Shown piece after piece: positions 31,930-43,440 of a stretch of DNA of 64,000 nucleotides. A model generated the notes under the pieces. The model had not been told where the DNA came from. It saw only the letters and a program-made list of their open reading frames with translations, and did not search any database. The first letter of the stretch is position 1; each line of letters begins with the position of its first letter. The stretch is from Petaurus breviceps papuanus (Eukaryota > Chordata > Mammalia > Diprotodontia > Petauridae), in the NCBI GenBank assembly GCA_028583685.1, contig JAMXIF010001253.1, forward strand, positions 98,659,813 through 98,723,812, read 5' to 3'. The translations under genes were made by a program, and so were the position numbers.

Positions 31930-33090
31930 ATATTGCTGGCACAGCCATTTTTTCATAGATTCTATTTATGTTACATAGAACAGTTTAGGAAATGCTGATG
32001 TAAGGCTTTTTACTGTTAGTAGCAATGGTAAATGGGATATAAAAAGCTCTATCCTATGACCACCCCTTCTCTTTTTTCTGTTTGGACTTTGCAGGAAGGA
32101 CAATGGTACATATAGATGTTAGTGGTGTGACTTTGGGGACACAAAGACACTAAGTAAGATTTATCTGCATTTCAGAGGAAATTAGTGAATCTCTGGTACA
32201 TTTCATCTAGCATCGGTATTAATGAGAGATGAAGTCTCTGGACAGTGGGGACTGAGCCACAGCTGGTGAAGAAATAGGACAAGAACTGGAAATGCTGCCT
32301 CCCAGTTCAGGTCCTGGGAAAGTAATAGAGTATAGGAGGAGGAGAGATGATAGAGGTGTAGCCTTCTCTCACCTTAACTTCCTTTCCCTCTTAATGCCAC
32401 AAGTTCTGGACTGGACTATAGGTCCTCTCTTGGACTGGTTCTGGGATGAGGTATGGAGATCAAGGTTGGCAATTCCAGGGAAATAGGTTGCTCTGAGATA
32501 TTTCTGTGGAGTCAAGCGAGAAGGGAAGGAAGAAGAGAGAAATCAGAAGCAGTGGTAGCTAGAAGGGAAGAGGAAGGTGTTTGTGCCCACTTGCCTGGGG
32601 CAGACATTCCTGGGTGGCCATTCATAGGCATGACATGTGTAGATAAACACAGTTATCCCTTCCACAATGACACTTTCTCCATCATGGTTTGGATATATAG
32701 CAGGCTGGCATAAGAAATCAAATGGGAATTTTTGAGAGTTTTGTGGGAGCCATAGCCAACAAAAAAGGCCAGTAGATGACACAGAGCCTATGACCAAATA
32801 ACCCACATTTTACAATAAGGGACTATAAACACCCTATAAAAGAAAAAGAAATATCCAGACTTCTTACCTGTTATGAAAGGAGGGCCAAAAATTTTTACAC
32901 AGATTTTCCAGAAGCAAGGGGGCATGTAGCATTCCTACTCCCAGAAATGTGGAAAGGATAACAGTAACTATTTCTAAGTGGTTCTTGTCGATTTGGGATA
33001 TATGTAAGTCAGGAGTTGCTGGTATAAGATTAAGTATAAGAGTGTGTCACACAGATGCTAAACCTATCCAAACCTGAACCTGGAAGCGTG
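31930..33090. other. No feature recognised
   Basis: Non-repetitive by eye. Overlapping short frames at 32292-32806 have no recognisable protein motif. Confidence 0.55.
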
Positions 33091-33094
33091 ATTA

Positions 33095-33215
33095 TGATTT
33101 GAATAAAGCAGAGAAAAGTGGGAAGAATTTTCTCTGGTGGAAAGAACAATATGAGCAAAGGTTTGGAGGCAGGAATGAGTATGAAGTAAGTTTTCAGGGC
33201 ACAGAAAGGAGACTC
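33095..33215 (-). mobile_element. L2-like fragment
   Basis: GGAAAGAACAATATGAGCAAAGG, listed here in outline only, is like the antisense L2 block GGAACAGCAAGTGCAAAGG. Weak. Confidence 0.4.
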
Positions 33216-33221
33216 ACCTGC

Positions 33222-33410
33222 CTGAAGAGGCAGCTGGGCCTGGTGGATAGAGTGCTAACCTTGGAACTAGAAAGACAGGGCTTCAAATTCCATCTCTGAA
33301 ACTTACTAGCTGTGCAGTTGTGGGCAATTCACTTTACCTCTTTCAAGCTTATTTGCCTTCGTCTATAAAATGAGAATATTAACACTATGCTATTCATGCT
33401 AGATCCTAAT
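33222..33410 (+). mobile_element. CORE-SINE / MIR-like
   Basis: GAGGCAGCTGGGCCTGGTGG, ATAGAGTGCTAACCTTGGA, TTACTAGCTGTGCAGTTG, then GTCTATAAAATGAGAATATT. Confidence 0.8.
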
Positions 33411-33429
33411 AGTTATTTCTTCATCATTA

Positions 33430-33870
33430 GTTATGAATTCACTTTTTAAAAATTTTGATACTGGTGATTTGGATTTATTTTTCTTTTTTAAAGTCAAATC
33501 AGCTAATAGCTTGTTTATTTTATTTTTTTTTAAAAGCTTCTAGTTTAATTAATTCAGTGTTTGCTTTTTTACTTCTAATTTTGTTCATCTTTCCTTTGAT
33601 TTTCAAGATTTCTATTTTGGTGTTTAATTGGAAGTTTTTTATTTATTGGCTTTCTGTTTTTTTTTTTAAGTTTCATGCCAGGGGTGGCTAGGTGGCATAG
33701 TGAGTAGAGTGCCGGCCCCAGAGTTGGGAGGACCCTGGATCAGTTCTGGCCTCAGATACTTAACACCCACACAAAAAAAACTGGCCTTGGCAAGTTACTT
33801 AACTCCAATTGCTTTAAAATAAAAAAAAGTTTCATGCCAAATTCATTGATTTGTTCTTTCTTTTATTGAT
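33430..33870 (-). mobile_element. L1 ORF2 fragment, split by a SINE
   Basis: T-rich sequence (TAGCTTGTTTATTTTATTTT, AAAAGCTTCTAGTTTAATTA) is antisense to the L1 segment before the reverse transcriptase core. Confidence 0.55.
33681..33826 (+). mobile_element. Marsupial CORE-SINE, A-tailed type, inside L1
   Basis: GGGGTGGCTAGGTGGCATAG to ACTCCAATTGCTTTAAAAT plus A-tail. Perfect 13-bp duplications AAGTTTCATGCCA flank it (33668-33680 and 33827-33839). Confidence 0.92.
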
Positions 33871-33904
33871 GCAAGTATTAAGTGATATAAATTTGTAGTG
33901 AGAT

Positions 33905-33965
33905 AGTATATATAATGATTTGCAAGCCTTAAAGTGTTATATAAATGCCAGCTATTATTATATAA
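33905..33965 (+). mobile_element. MIR-like 3' end
   Basis: TTTGCAAGCCTTAAAGTG and ATAAATGCCAGCTATTATTA, the 3' end shared by MIR-like copies here. Confidence 0.65.
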
Positions 33966-33999
33966 TTATATCTTATAATTTTGTTATTTTATGTGTGTT

Positions 34000-36880
34000 G
34001 TGTGTTGAGAGAAGGATTGATTAGACTGGTTTTTGTGTGTCGACAAATCCTGAGTGAGACCAAAGAGTTATGTTCTCAGATCAGTATCTCACTCATGATA
34101 GGGTGATGACCCTATTTCTTAGGCTATATCTGTTAAGGATTAAGATTTTTACATACTATAAATCCTGATGTTCCCACAAGAATACTTGGGTAGCAGAGGG
34201 GGGTGCTATGACAGAGTAGAGAGAATACCAGGAAAGGTTTCATAAAGTATCCTAGGATCATGCATAGCAGACATGCTGGCTTATTCAGGAGAATTGAGTA
34301 CTCATATCCCCACTATTTTCTGGAGCAAGGACCTTGTCCTCTGTCCTTACTACTTGATTGATTAATGAAATGCCTGTAAAACACTCTGGAATTTCCTAGA
34401 ATTAAGAGTTCACCTAAGTATGAAAGGACATTCCTACCCAAATAGAACACTCATTTATCATATATAATGTGCTCTAAAATCCTATTACTTCTTGCATGAT
34501 ATTTTTGTAGTGGGGTAGGGCATACCCTATGGACTCTTCTTGGAACTGAGCTCCCTTGGTCACTTCTGAGGACACATGTGCTCAGTGATGAAGTTCTTTG
34601 GGATGCTAATTCTTTATGGGAGAGGATGCCTCCATTCCCTGGTTAGTAAGGGTTCATCTGGGAACTAAGGGGCTGATTCCCAATCAACCCTGCCTGAGAG
34701 CTTAATCCCCTTTTGGGAGTTCCACACATGTTTGGGGCTCAATTGAGCTTGTTTTCTTGCTTGTTCTAGTACCAGATGAATTCAGATCTCTTTTGGGTGG
34801 CCCCATGGATTTAGGGACAGCTGAAAAGCTTTTGTCTAGATTTCCATCTGGATTGCACTAATACATTGGCAGGAAATTTGTTGAGGGGAGAATTCATGGG
34901 TTTCTCTGTGTTGCAAGGACTCACAGAGGTATTTTCACTCAGGACAGTTTGGTTTCTCACCTGAATGTAAGAGGACAACCATCATTTGGCCCTAGGTCTT
35001 AAATCTTTTTGAGGAGATTTCCATGTCTCCTGGAAGTTTATTTGGGAATAGAATTTTTTTCTGAGGGGAATGTTAACTCTAATATTTTCAATTTTGTTAA
35101 TTGTTTATTTACTTCAATTTAAAATCTACCCCCCCACCCCAGTTGGGTTTGCATAGACTTTTATGAGTAATAGGTACTTTTAAAATACTAGGTTACTATG
35201 CTAGTAACTTATGATAAACTTTATAAAATATCATTTATTTGTTGTATTTATTTAACTCTATATTGGGGAGTGATTGAAACCAACTGCCAACTCTGGCAGT
35301 TCCGAACCATCACAAAGAGACTGTTCATTTTTTGAATTGTCTAAGAACAATGCTAAGCTTGGGACTTTGTTGAGACTTTTTGATATAAGGCTTCTTCTAG
35401 GGAAAGTCACTTGAAGGGACAATGATTAAGCTTCTTTTGGTCCACAGAAAACTTTCTACAATTAGGATATGGACAAATGTGCCATATGTATCATAGCTGA
35501 TTTAGTAGGGGCAGGTAGAACACAATCATACTTGGATATGAACTGAGTTCCCCTAGCCAAATTACCCCTTCAAGTCTGAACATGAGCCCTTGGTTCCTGA
35601 TGATAGTATGGTGAAAGGGTTGCCTCAAAAAGGATCAGCCACTGAATATCCAAGAAGACCCTTTTACTTGGTATATTTTCGAGTGAGAGACAAGTGTAGC
35701 TTAGAACTCATTCTGGAATTTTCTGGAGGTAGGAGTAGGGGAAGAAAGATGCTATCCCTCCCTCCAGCTGCCATGGTGACTGTTCACACATCGTATCTAA
35801 CATATGCATACATGTGCTGGCTAAGTAACATTGAGAATGGGTCTCAAGGCCCTGCTGCCTCTTCTGCTTTGACTTCTTTCCCTGAGCCTAGGTGATGCAG
35901 TTGGATTCCTGAGATGGACTGTTGGAGACAAACTTGTGATTTCAAAAGCTCTTGGTAACTCAGTCAAAACTGATAAGCAATAGGAGTTTTCTGTAATTCT
36001 GTCCTTGGATAGGATCACTTTATAAAAGGATGAGTCCAAGCCCTGGCCTGGCTTGCCAGAAGATATGGATCTTTCAGGATTTGTTTGGATGGTGCAGAGC
36101 TGAGATGAAACTAAAATAGCTTTTCACCCCTCCTATAAAATGTTTCATATTTTAAATATTGACCTCCTGGGAGATTATAATAGAGTTATAGGTCATTGTA
36201 TCTCAATTTAAGTCTTTGTCAACATGTTTTGGTGAGTCCTTCATTTTTTAAATGTTTCTTTTGTGTGGAGGAAATAAGTATGTCCTATACTTGATCTACA
36301 TTGTAACCTTTCTACCCTCTTTTGGGGAGACCCTAGATACAGGTCAAACCTAAGCTTTAAGTGATTTTCCCTGGGGCTCTTGGGTGGGGGCATAAGGAGC
36401 TAGAGGATGACTAATAAAGAAGTCTGATCTTTTTCTTTAGAGGTCAAGCTCCTCCCAGGACTGAACTAGTCTGCACAAGTCCATCACTGGGTACCCTAAG
36501 TGGGAGGCAGTATGCCCATTCTCCTTGGGCCAGCGTTATTCTGTTGTTATATATAAATACTGTTTTCTTATTTTCCTATTGTGTATCGTGGTATTTTTTC
36601 TTAAACCAACAATAGTGTCTGAATTCCATTTCCTGAGGGAGAGCAAGGATTTTCATAAATGTTTCTCACACATAATTCATTTTGCAGAGGAATTTAGCCC
36701 TTTTCACAGAAGGAACACATTTTTAGGTAGCTAAATGGAGATTTTTTTTTTTACCTACAGAGCCATTTTCCAAAGTCAGAAAATGATGATAAATGGGTTT
36801 TTCAGCAATCCATGAAAACAATGATTTCCTCTGATTTTTTTCTATTACTTTTTTTTTAAACCAAGCTTTGCTTTAGCACC
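34000..36880. other. Long unassigned stretch
   Basis: Nearly 2.9 kb without any SINE, L1, L2, gene or RNA that I can identify. It is T-rich in places (35040-35270) and holds an AATAAA at 36413. Open frames stay under about 100 codons and show no motifs. It could be unique sequence or an old repeat too decayed to recognise. Confidence 0.55.
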
Positions 36881-37149
36881 ACATCTTCCATTGCTTTTCT
36901 GGCCTCCTCCCCCTATTTTAATCACACAGCTGTGGTTCAGCTGTGTTTATCAGGGTTGGGTGAATTGAGGCAGTGAAAAGAAGAATTCCTTGATTGAGCT
37001 TTGTTATTTCATTGACAAGGCTGAATATGGCACCTCCCACCTCCACCCTGGTGCAGTCTAGTAATTGTTATTTTTGATCCATAAACAGGAAAGGGGGCAT
37101 ACTACTAGAACTTTAAGGTCCCTTCTGTTTGAGCTCATCTCTCTTTGGG

Positions 37150-37410
37150 TGTTAGAGAGGCATCAAAGTATACTGAGAAGTACCTTTGGACTGGGAGTCA
37201 GACTATTCACTTTTAAATCCAGCCTCCATTGTGCAGTCTTGGTAAAGTTACTTGATTTCTTTCTCTTGATTTTTGTTACTTGATTTCTAGGTCTCTCTTT
37301 TCTCTTGTGTGAAAGGGTGATAAATATATGTGCCAAGCTGCCCACTTCATGGTGCTCTTATGAAAACCTTTAATCATAAGGTACCACGTAAATGCCAGTG
37401 TTATCCTTGT
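37150..37410 (+). mobile_element. MIR-like SINE, degraded
   Basis: GACTGGGAGTCAGACTATTC (head), TCTTGGTAAAGTTACTTGAT (core) and CATAAGGTACCACGTAAATG (3' end). Confidence 0.6.
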
Positions 37411-37848
37411 TTCCTTGTGAATATCACTATTAGTGTTTCGCCCTGTTCAAGATAAGCATAGCTTTTATATATATTTCAAAAACTCCAATATAAATAACAT
37501 GATGTGAGACGGCAGGTACAGCCAAGTATATTCTGTGCATACATTTGTGTTAGCCAGATTCTGAATCTCTAGACATTTATCTGGACAGTCTCTGTGAAAC
37601 CTTTCCTGAGACTATCCTTAACTCTATTTTGGTTCATTCATTAGACAAATGTGTATGGAGTATCATATAAAAGGCAATGTGCTTTGTATCTGGAAGAAGC
37701 AAATTGAAGAAGTCAGTCATTCTCTTCAAGGAGCTTACAATATAGTTGATAGAATGGAAACAAATGGACACAAACAGCTACAATATAAGGTAAATGTGAT
37801 AAGTGCCATAGGAGACCAAAACCAAGGTACCATGAGGACTAAGCTGAG

Positions 37849-38386
37849 TGTAATGCGAATGTAAATTTTAAAGATCTTCCCTGCCCCTAGGCTAAAGTGC
37901 ATCAGAAGCCTGGGGAGGGAGGCTTGTTTTTCAGTAGATACTTTTTGATTGGCCAGTGGGTCAATAAGGTTGTTACATTCTCTGAGCCAGGAGAAGGCTA
38001 TATAAGCCCTGATGTGTAGCTTTGTTTTGGGACTCACTTTGAGAAGTGTTCTGTGATTTGATCTGAATTCTGGGAAGCTGTTGTTGAGAGTCCCCCGGCT
38101 TTGAAAAACCCAGAATGTGGAAACCCAGATGTTGACTGGGTATGGATGTAATGGCTGGACAGTTTGGAAATCTGTCTACTTGATGATTCTGTCTTGATAA
38201 TTATGCCTGTATACTTTGAGGTTCAGGGTGCTGACCTTTTCTCCTGAACAAGGTAAACGATATATGTCTGACTGATTAAAGTAAGCTTGTTAACCCATTT
38301 TGAGTTGCTTTCCTTTAACAAAGCAGATCCAAGAACCTGTATGGGCAGCAAACCCTGAGGACGCGCTTGGGGTGCTTGCTGCTACA
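37849..38386 (+). mobile_element. Solo LTR of an endogenous retrovirus-like element
   Basis: A 538-base LTR: begins TGTAATGCGAATG, ends GCTGCTACA, with perfect 5-bp target duplications CTGAG on both sides (37844-37848 and 38387-38391). A TATA-like CTATATAAG lies near 37998 and an ATTAAA-type signal near 38274. There is no internal region, so it is a recombined fossil. It shares its 5' end (TGTAATG..AATG..., AAGATCTTCC) with three other LTRs in this window. Confidence 0.85.
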
Positions 38387-38407
38387 CTGAGCAAAACAGA
38401 CACTTTT

Positions 38408-38565
38408 TTTTTTAAAACTTTTTTTGGAGGGCATTTGGGGTTAAGTGACTTGCCCAAAGTCACATGGCTAGTAATTGTGTTAAGTGTCTGAGGCCACATT
38501 TGAACTCAGATCCTTCTAACTTCAGGGCTGGTGCTCTATTCACTGCACCACCTAGCCACTCCAAG
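38408..38565 (-). mobile_element. Marsupial CORE-SINE, A-tailed type, inside L2
   Basis: T-run, GGGGTTAAGTGACTTGCCCA, CTCTATTCACTGCACCACCT. Duplications AACAGACACTTTT are at 38395-38407 and 38566-38578. Confidence 0.92.
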
Positions 38566-38924
38566 AACAGACACTTTTAACTGACTTTTGCAAGATAATT
38601 TCAACAGTGAGAGATGATGGAGAAGGGTACTCCAGGTAGAGGGGTCAGAATGAATAAAGGTACATGTATGAGAGGTATAGATATGAAACTCACTCAAGCA
38701 ACAGAAAATATATCCATTGGACTAAAAGCATATGCTTCATATGGGGAGAGATTCTGAAGATTTTGGAGAAGGGAACAATACATTTAAAGCTCTGGGTCAG
38801 GTAGACAAATACGGCATAAGTATGCAAGATATTTTGGAGGGAGGAAAGACTAGAGCTGAGCCATAATAAGAAATTTCTAAGGCTGACAGTTGAACAGCGT
38901 TTGGGAACACTGTGAGGTTTTTTA

Positions 38925-39030
38925 AGAGTTATTCCTATTTTACAAACAAGGAAACTGAGGCTTAGAAAGGTGAAAGGACTTTCCTGAAGTTATATAGTTC
39001 ATATGTATCAAAGCCATGACCAATATAAAA
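38925..39030 (-). mobile_element. MIR-like SINE fragment
   Basis: TATTTTACAAACAAGGAAAC, then GAAAGGACTTTCCTGAAG on the reverse strand. Confidence 0.7.
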
Positions 39031-39034
39031 GAAT

Positions 39035-39870
39035 AAAGATAAATGTCACAAAATTCTATAGGAATCAAGAAGGCTCTGGTTTCCGACATTCTTCTCCCTA
39101 CCTCCATCCTGAAGGAAGGGAAGAAAAAGGGAAGATTTAGGAAGAGAAAGAGGCAATTATAAACAATGGATATAGTTGCAGTGGGGGAGTGGTCTGTCTC
39201 CTAGAATGTCTAACCCTTTCCCCCAAGGATACAGGAGAAAGATAAGTCTTAGGGGAAAGGCACTATGATGATGGGATCCTGAGGATGCTGTTCCTGGGAT
39301 GACTGGACAGCTACCAATCCATTGAATCCCCATATTAGGGACTCTCCTTGCCTCCCAAACAACTGTTTCACTCTGCACCAACAGTGGAATCAGGGAGCTA
39401 GCACCTAGATCAGAGGATCTAACCTGGTTAATGCCGATTGCTCTCTGTGGCTTAAATATGTCCACAGATCACAGCTACTGCTTTAAAAAAAAAATCCTCA
39501 AGGAGTTTCCCAAGGCAATGGGCCCTTCACCCTTTGTCCTCAGGTTTCCTTTTGCACTTTCCTCCTGCTAAAATCATTGGAGAAGAGAACTAGAATAGTA
39601 TAATGTGGCAGGCAAGGGACATGAAAGAATCCTATACAAGAAGGCAATTAACAATGTCAGATATGGCAAGGTGTAGGAGAGCGAGAGCTGGGAAAATACC
39701 ATTGGATTTTGTTGAACAGAAGCTTACTGGGGACTTTGACCAGAGAAGTTTCAATGGTGAGATTAGTTAGGAGGGGGGTAGGAAGAGAGGTTTTAGAAAC
39801 CAGAGGCATCTTGACTCCTATAGAACTTTATGACACTTGCCTTTACTCTCTTACATTGTAGTTATGTGTT
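39035..39870. other. No feature recognised
   Basis: Unique-looking, purine-rich in places. No gene or repeat identified. Confidence 0.55.
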
Positions 39871-39874
39871 TGAT

Positions 39875-40030
39875 ACATATTAACTGTGGGACTGGGAAAG
39901 TCTCTTCACCTTTCTAAGCTTTAGTTTGCTTGTTTGTAAAAACAGGGATAATAATAGTTAAATCTACCTACCTCACAAGATTGTTGTGAAGAAAAGCTTT
40001 TAAAAAATCTTAAAATGCTGTAAAAAAAGT
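39875..40030 (+). mobile_element. MIR-like SINE
   Basis: ACTGGGAAAGTCTCTTCACC, then TTTGTAAAAACAGGGATAAT and CACAAGATTGTTGTGAAGA. Confidence 0.75.
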
Positions 40031-40084
40031 ATGCAATGTATATAATGGGTGTGTATATACACGCATAGATATAGGTGTATTTAT

Positions 40085-40150
40085 ATCTTCTACTAGACTA
40101 TAAATTCTTTGATATCAGGGACTGTGCTTTACTCACTTTTTAATCCCCTC
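40085..40150 (+). mobile_element. L2 3' fragment, cut by a SINE
   Basis: CTAGACTATAAATTCTTTGA and CAGGGACTGTGCTTTAC, an L2 terminus whose end is cut off by the next SINE. Confidence 0.6.
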
Positions 40151-40151
40151 T

Positions 40152-40410
40152 AGGGCAGTTAGGTGACACAGTGGATAGAGTGCCAAGCCTGGAGTCAAGG
40201 AGACTCATCATCCCAAGTTTAAATTTGGCCTCAGATACTAGTTATGTGACCCTGGGCAGGTCCCTTAAGCCTGTTTGCCTCAATTTCCTCATCTGTAAAA
40301 TGATTTGGAGAAGGAAATTGCAAATCACCCCATGTCTTCTCCAAGAAAACCCCAATTGGGGTCATGAAGTGTGGGACATGACTGAAAAATGTCTGAACAA
40401 CAAAAGCACC
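40152..40410 (+). mobile_element. CORE-SINE with RTE-type tail
   Basis: Complete: GGGCAGTTAGGTGACACAGT, TTATGTGACCCTGGGCAGG, CTCATCTGTAAAATGATT, GGAGAAGGAAATTGCAAATC, CCAATTGGGGTCATGAAG, ending CTGAACAACAAA. Confidence 0.93.
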
Positions 40411-40659
40411 TATATTAGGAGCTTGGGATGTTGTAGGGTGGAGAGGGAAAGACAAATTCAGGTGTTTCCCCAGGGCAGCAGAGGAAAGGATTTTCTCCCT
40501 ATTCCCATCGTGGGAGCAGCAGCAAAAGGAAGCAGAGATTACAATTTTGTGAAGGGAGTATTTAGAACTATTGTGAAATAGGTAGTGCACTGGTATTTGT
40601 ATTTCTATGGAATCAGAGGCTAGCCAAGTTTGAGGGAAATAACTGTAAGGATGTATTTG

Positions 40660-41350
40660 GGCAGGCACATTAATGCACTGTTGGAGTTGTGAATTGGTCC
40701 AGTCATTCTACAGAGTAATCTGTAACTGTTCCCCAAAAGTCACTAAATTGTACGGATCTTTTGATCCAGAGATACCATCGCTAGGTCTGTGGCCCAAAGG
40801 AAATCAAGGAAAGAGAGAAAAGACTCATATGTATAAAAATATTTCCAACAGCTTTTTTTGTGATGGAAAAGAGCTGGCAACTAAGGGACAGGAGTGCCCA
40901 TAATTTGGGGAATGGATGAACAAATTATAGTATAGGAATGTCATGAAATACTATCATGCCATAAGTAATGATAAAAGGAATAGTTTCAAAAAACCCTGTG
41001 AAGACTTATGTGAACTGATAGAGAGTGAAATAAGCAGAACCAGGAAAACAGTTTATGCAATGATGATGCTATGATGACAAATGACTTTGAATGATTTAGG
41101 AGCTCTCGTTAATGCAGTGATCAACCATGATTCCAGAGGATCATGAAGAACCGTATTATCTGATCTTCTGGCAGGTGACAGACTCAAGCAGAATGACACA
41201 TATTTTTGGACATGACCAATGTGGGAATTTGTTTTGCTTGACTATGTTTATTTGTTGCAAGGTTTTTTCTTTTTGTTTTAGGAGGAAGGGATGTGTGGGA
41301 GGAAGAGAAAAAAATACTTGATAATTAGAAAACAAATAAAAAAGGAAATA
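40660..41350 (+). mobile_element. L1 3' end, old subfamily
   Basis: The frame near 40680-40900 reads CELVQSFYRVICN...PEIPSLGLWPKGNQGKREKT, the L1 ORF2 C-terminal domain. The 3' UTR has GACCAATGTGGGAATTTG and an A-rich end (AAACAAATAAAAAAGGAAAT). It is more diverged than the L1 that follows. Confidence 0.85.
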
Positions 41351-41508
41351 GGATAGATGTTCAAGTAAGAATTGAAAGAGACAGTGATTGCACTTGATTT
41401 GTGCTTATAGTGTGTCCTGAAAGAGAAAAGGGTCAATGGTCAGGTATAGAGATTAAAGCCTTTGCAATATTCACCTCCAGAATAATTTGACAGGTAAAAA
41501 GGATAGTA

Positions 41509-42389
41509 AGGAAGATGGCGGAGTAAAAGCAAGGTCTCATCTGAACTCCTCCTTGAACTCCTTCAGTAACCCCTAAAAAGTGAATCTTAACAGATTTTAG
41601 AGTGGCAGAATCCATTGGGAGATGGAGCATGGCAGATTTTCAATCCAGGAAGGTGCGCACATGGGACTGGTCAGGGGAAGAGTGGAGTGGGGGCTGCACC
41701 AGTGCAGACCTGAGACCCAATCAGAATGGAGCCAGCGCAAGCTGAGGTGAGCTGATTCCACCACCGCAGGGGAAATAGGACAAGGAATCTGTTGGAGGTG
41801 GGTAAAGAGAAAATGTTTAAAATTCAACTACCTGAGCTCTGGAGAGCCAAGATGGTGGAATAAACACTAGCCAATCCCCTCTCTCCCTAAAACCCTGAAA
41901 ACCCAGAGAATATTGCCTCAGGGCAAAATCCTGAAATAGCCCAACCCTAGGCAGACTTGGGAGTCCTAGAGGAAGGGAGTGGGTATGGCTATGGCCAGGC
42001 TAAGGTAGAGGGCTAGAGCTGTCCCAACAAGCTCCATCTCAGCTGAAGAGCAGGAGATCCTGAACCCAAGGGGGGTGGAGCCAGAAAGCGCTAACACCAG
42101 AACCCTAGGTGTGCCTTCACACAACCAGGGCAACCAGCAGACACTGGCACTGCTGGCCACCAGCAGCTGAGCCTGCCTGAGTTTCAGCCTGACTTTCTGC
42201 CTGGTCCTGAAGCAGCCAGACCACCCCTCCCCCACACCTTACACTGTGAGCTTCAGAGTAACATTGAGGCAACTCAGAAAGCCCTGGCCTTAGCTTCAAT
42301 CTAGACACCCAGAGGACACGACATACAAAACCTACCTCCCAGCAAAAGAGGTGTGGGTCAGAGCCCTCTATACCCCAGAAACAGAAATG
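41509..42389 (+). promoter_or_regulatory. L1 5' UTR with two start-like blocks
   Basis: L1 5' UTRs hold an internal promoter. Here one start-like block, AAGATGGCGGAGTAAAAGC, lies at 41512 and a second, CCAAGATGGTGGAATAAAC, at 41847, about 335 bases apart. They may be diverged promoter monomers or two fused 5' ends. AAGATGG is the YY1-type core known near L1 starts. Confidence 0.6.
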
Positions 42390-43440
42390 CATTTTAAAGT
42401 CCAGGAAATAGGCAATCACAATGGGAAAGAAGCAATTTCCAAGAATGAAAACAATAGAGATTTATTTTATAGTGAGCAAGAACAAAATTCACAAGATGTC
42501 AGCATTGACTCTATACCCAACTCTGAAACCTCAACAGGGAATATGAACTGGTCTCAAGCCCAGAAAGCATTCTTGAAAGACCTCAAAAAGGATTTTAAAA
42601 CCCAAATTAGAGAGGTAGAAGATAAACTGACTAATTATTTTAAAATTACACTTGCCAAAATAGAAAAAAAAATTACTGAAAAAAACCTGTTCCTTAAAAA
42701 GTAAAATTTGTGAAATTGGAAAAGAGGTGCAAAATCTAACTGGAGGAAAGAACTCCCTAAAAAAAATCTGAACATATGGAAAACAACTTCAAAAATTAAT
42801 TGAGGAAAATAAATCACTAAAAATTAGAATCATTCAATTTGAAGGTAATGACTCGAGGTATCAAGAATCAGCCAAACAAAACCTAAAGAATGAAAAATTA
42901 GAAGAAAATGTAAAATATCTCATTGGAAAAACAACTGACCTGGAGAACAGATCCAGGAGAGATAATCCAAGAATTATTGGTCTACTGGAAAGCCATGGTG
43001 AAAGAGCCTGGACAACATCTTCTAACAACTCATCAAGGAAGACTGCCCTAAGGACCTAGAATCACAGGGTAAAATAGTTATAGAAAGAATCCACTGGACA
43101 CCTTCTGAAAGAGATCCCAAATTGAAAACTGGAAGAACTATTGTAGCCAAATGCCAGAACTATCAGATCAAGGAGAAAATACTGCAGGCAGCAAGAAAGA
43201 AATATTTCAAATATCATGGAACTACAGTTAAGATTACACAGACCTACCTAGCAACTTCTATATTAAAAGATCAGAGGGATTGGAATATGATATTTCATAA
43301 GGCAAAAGAACTCAGACTACAACCAAGGATTCAGGAAAACTAAGCATAATCTTTCAGGCAAGAATATGGTCATTCAATGAAATAAGGGACTTCCAGACTT
43401 TCCTGATGAAAAAGTCAGAGCTCAGTGGAAAAGTCGATCT
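42390..43440 (+). pseudogene. L1 ORF1 remnant
   Basis: The product would be the L1 RNA-binding chaperone. A coiled-coil part is visible at 42543-42704 (MNWSQAQKAFLKDLKKDFKT and on). After frame breaks comes a segment like the RRM, with KTTDLENRSRRDNPRIIGL (about 42940). The C-terminal domain follows at 43122-43343: ERIHWTPSERDPKLKTGRTI, KILQAARKKYFKYHGTTVKI and ELRLQPRI. The last matches the conserved LQPRIL end of mammalian ORF1p. Stops and shifts make it non-coding now. Confidence 0.85.

Larger units (their letters stand above)
37630..38920 (-). mobile_element. L2 fragment carrying a solo LTR and a SINE
   Basis: AAGGAGCTTACAATATAGTT and the later blocks CAGGTAGAGGGGTCAGAATG, GATTTTGGAGAAGGGA are antisense L2-like. 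Two younger elements interrupt it at 37849 and 38408. Confidence 0.6.

Noticed and set aside
33002-33009. Another AT|GTAAGT donor candidate
   Set aside because: No good upstream start context in frame and no surrounding island of unique sequence like that at 28.5 kb.
35590-36039. Possible coding region in the unassigned stretch
   Set aside because: Frames of 101 and 72 codons on opposite strands overlap each other. Neither has a motif or splice context.
40171-40668. 136- and 145-codon frames on opposite strands
   Set aside because: Both lie largely within an RTE-tailed SINE and show no conserved protein motif.
42117-42419. Minus-strand frames over the L1 5' UTR
   Set aside because: Antisense to the L1 leader; no known protein. 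GC-richer L1 leaders often give long chance frames.
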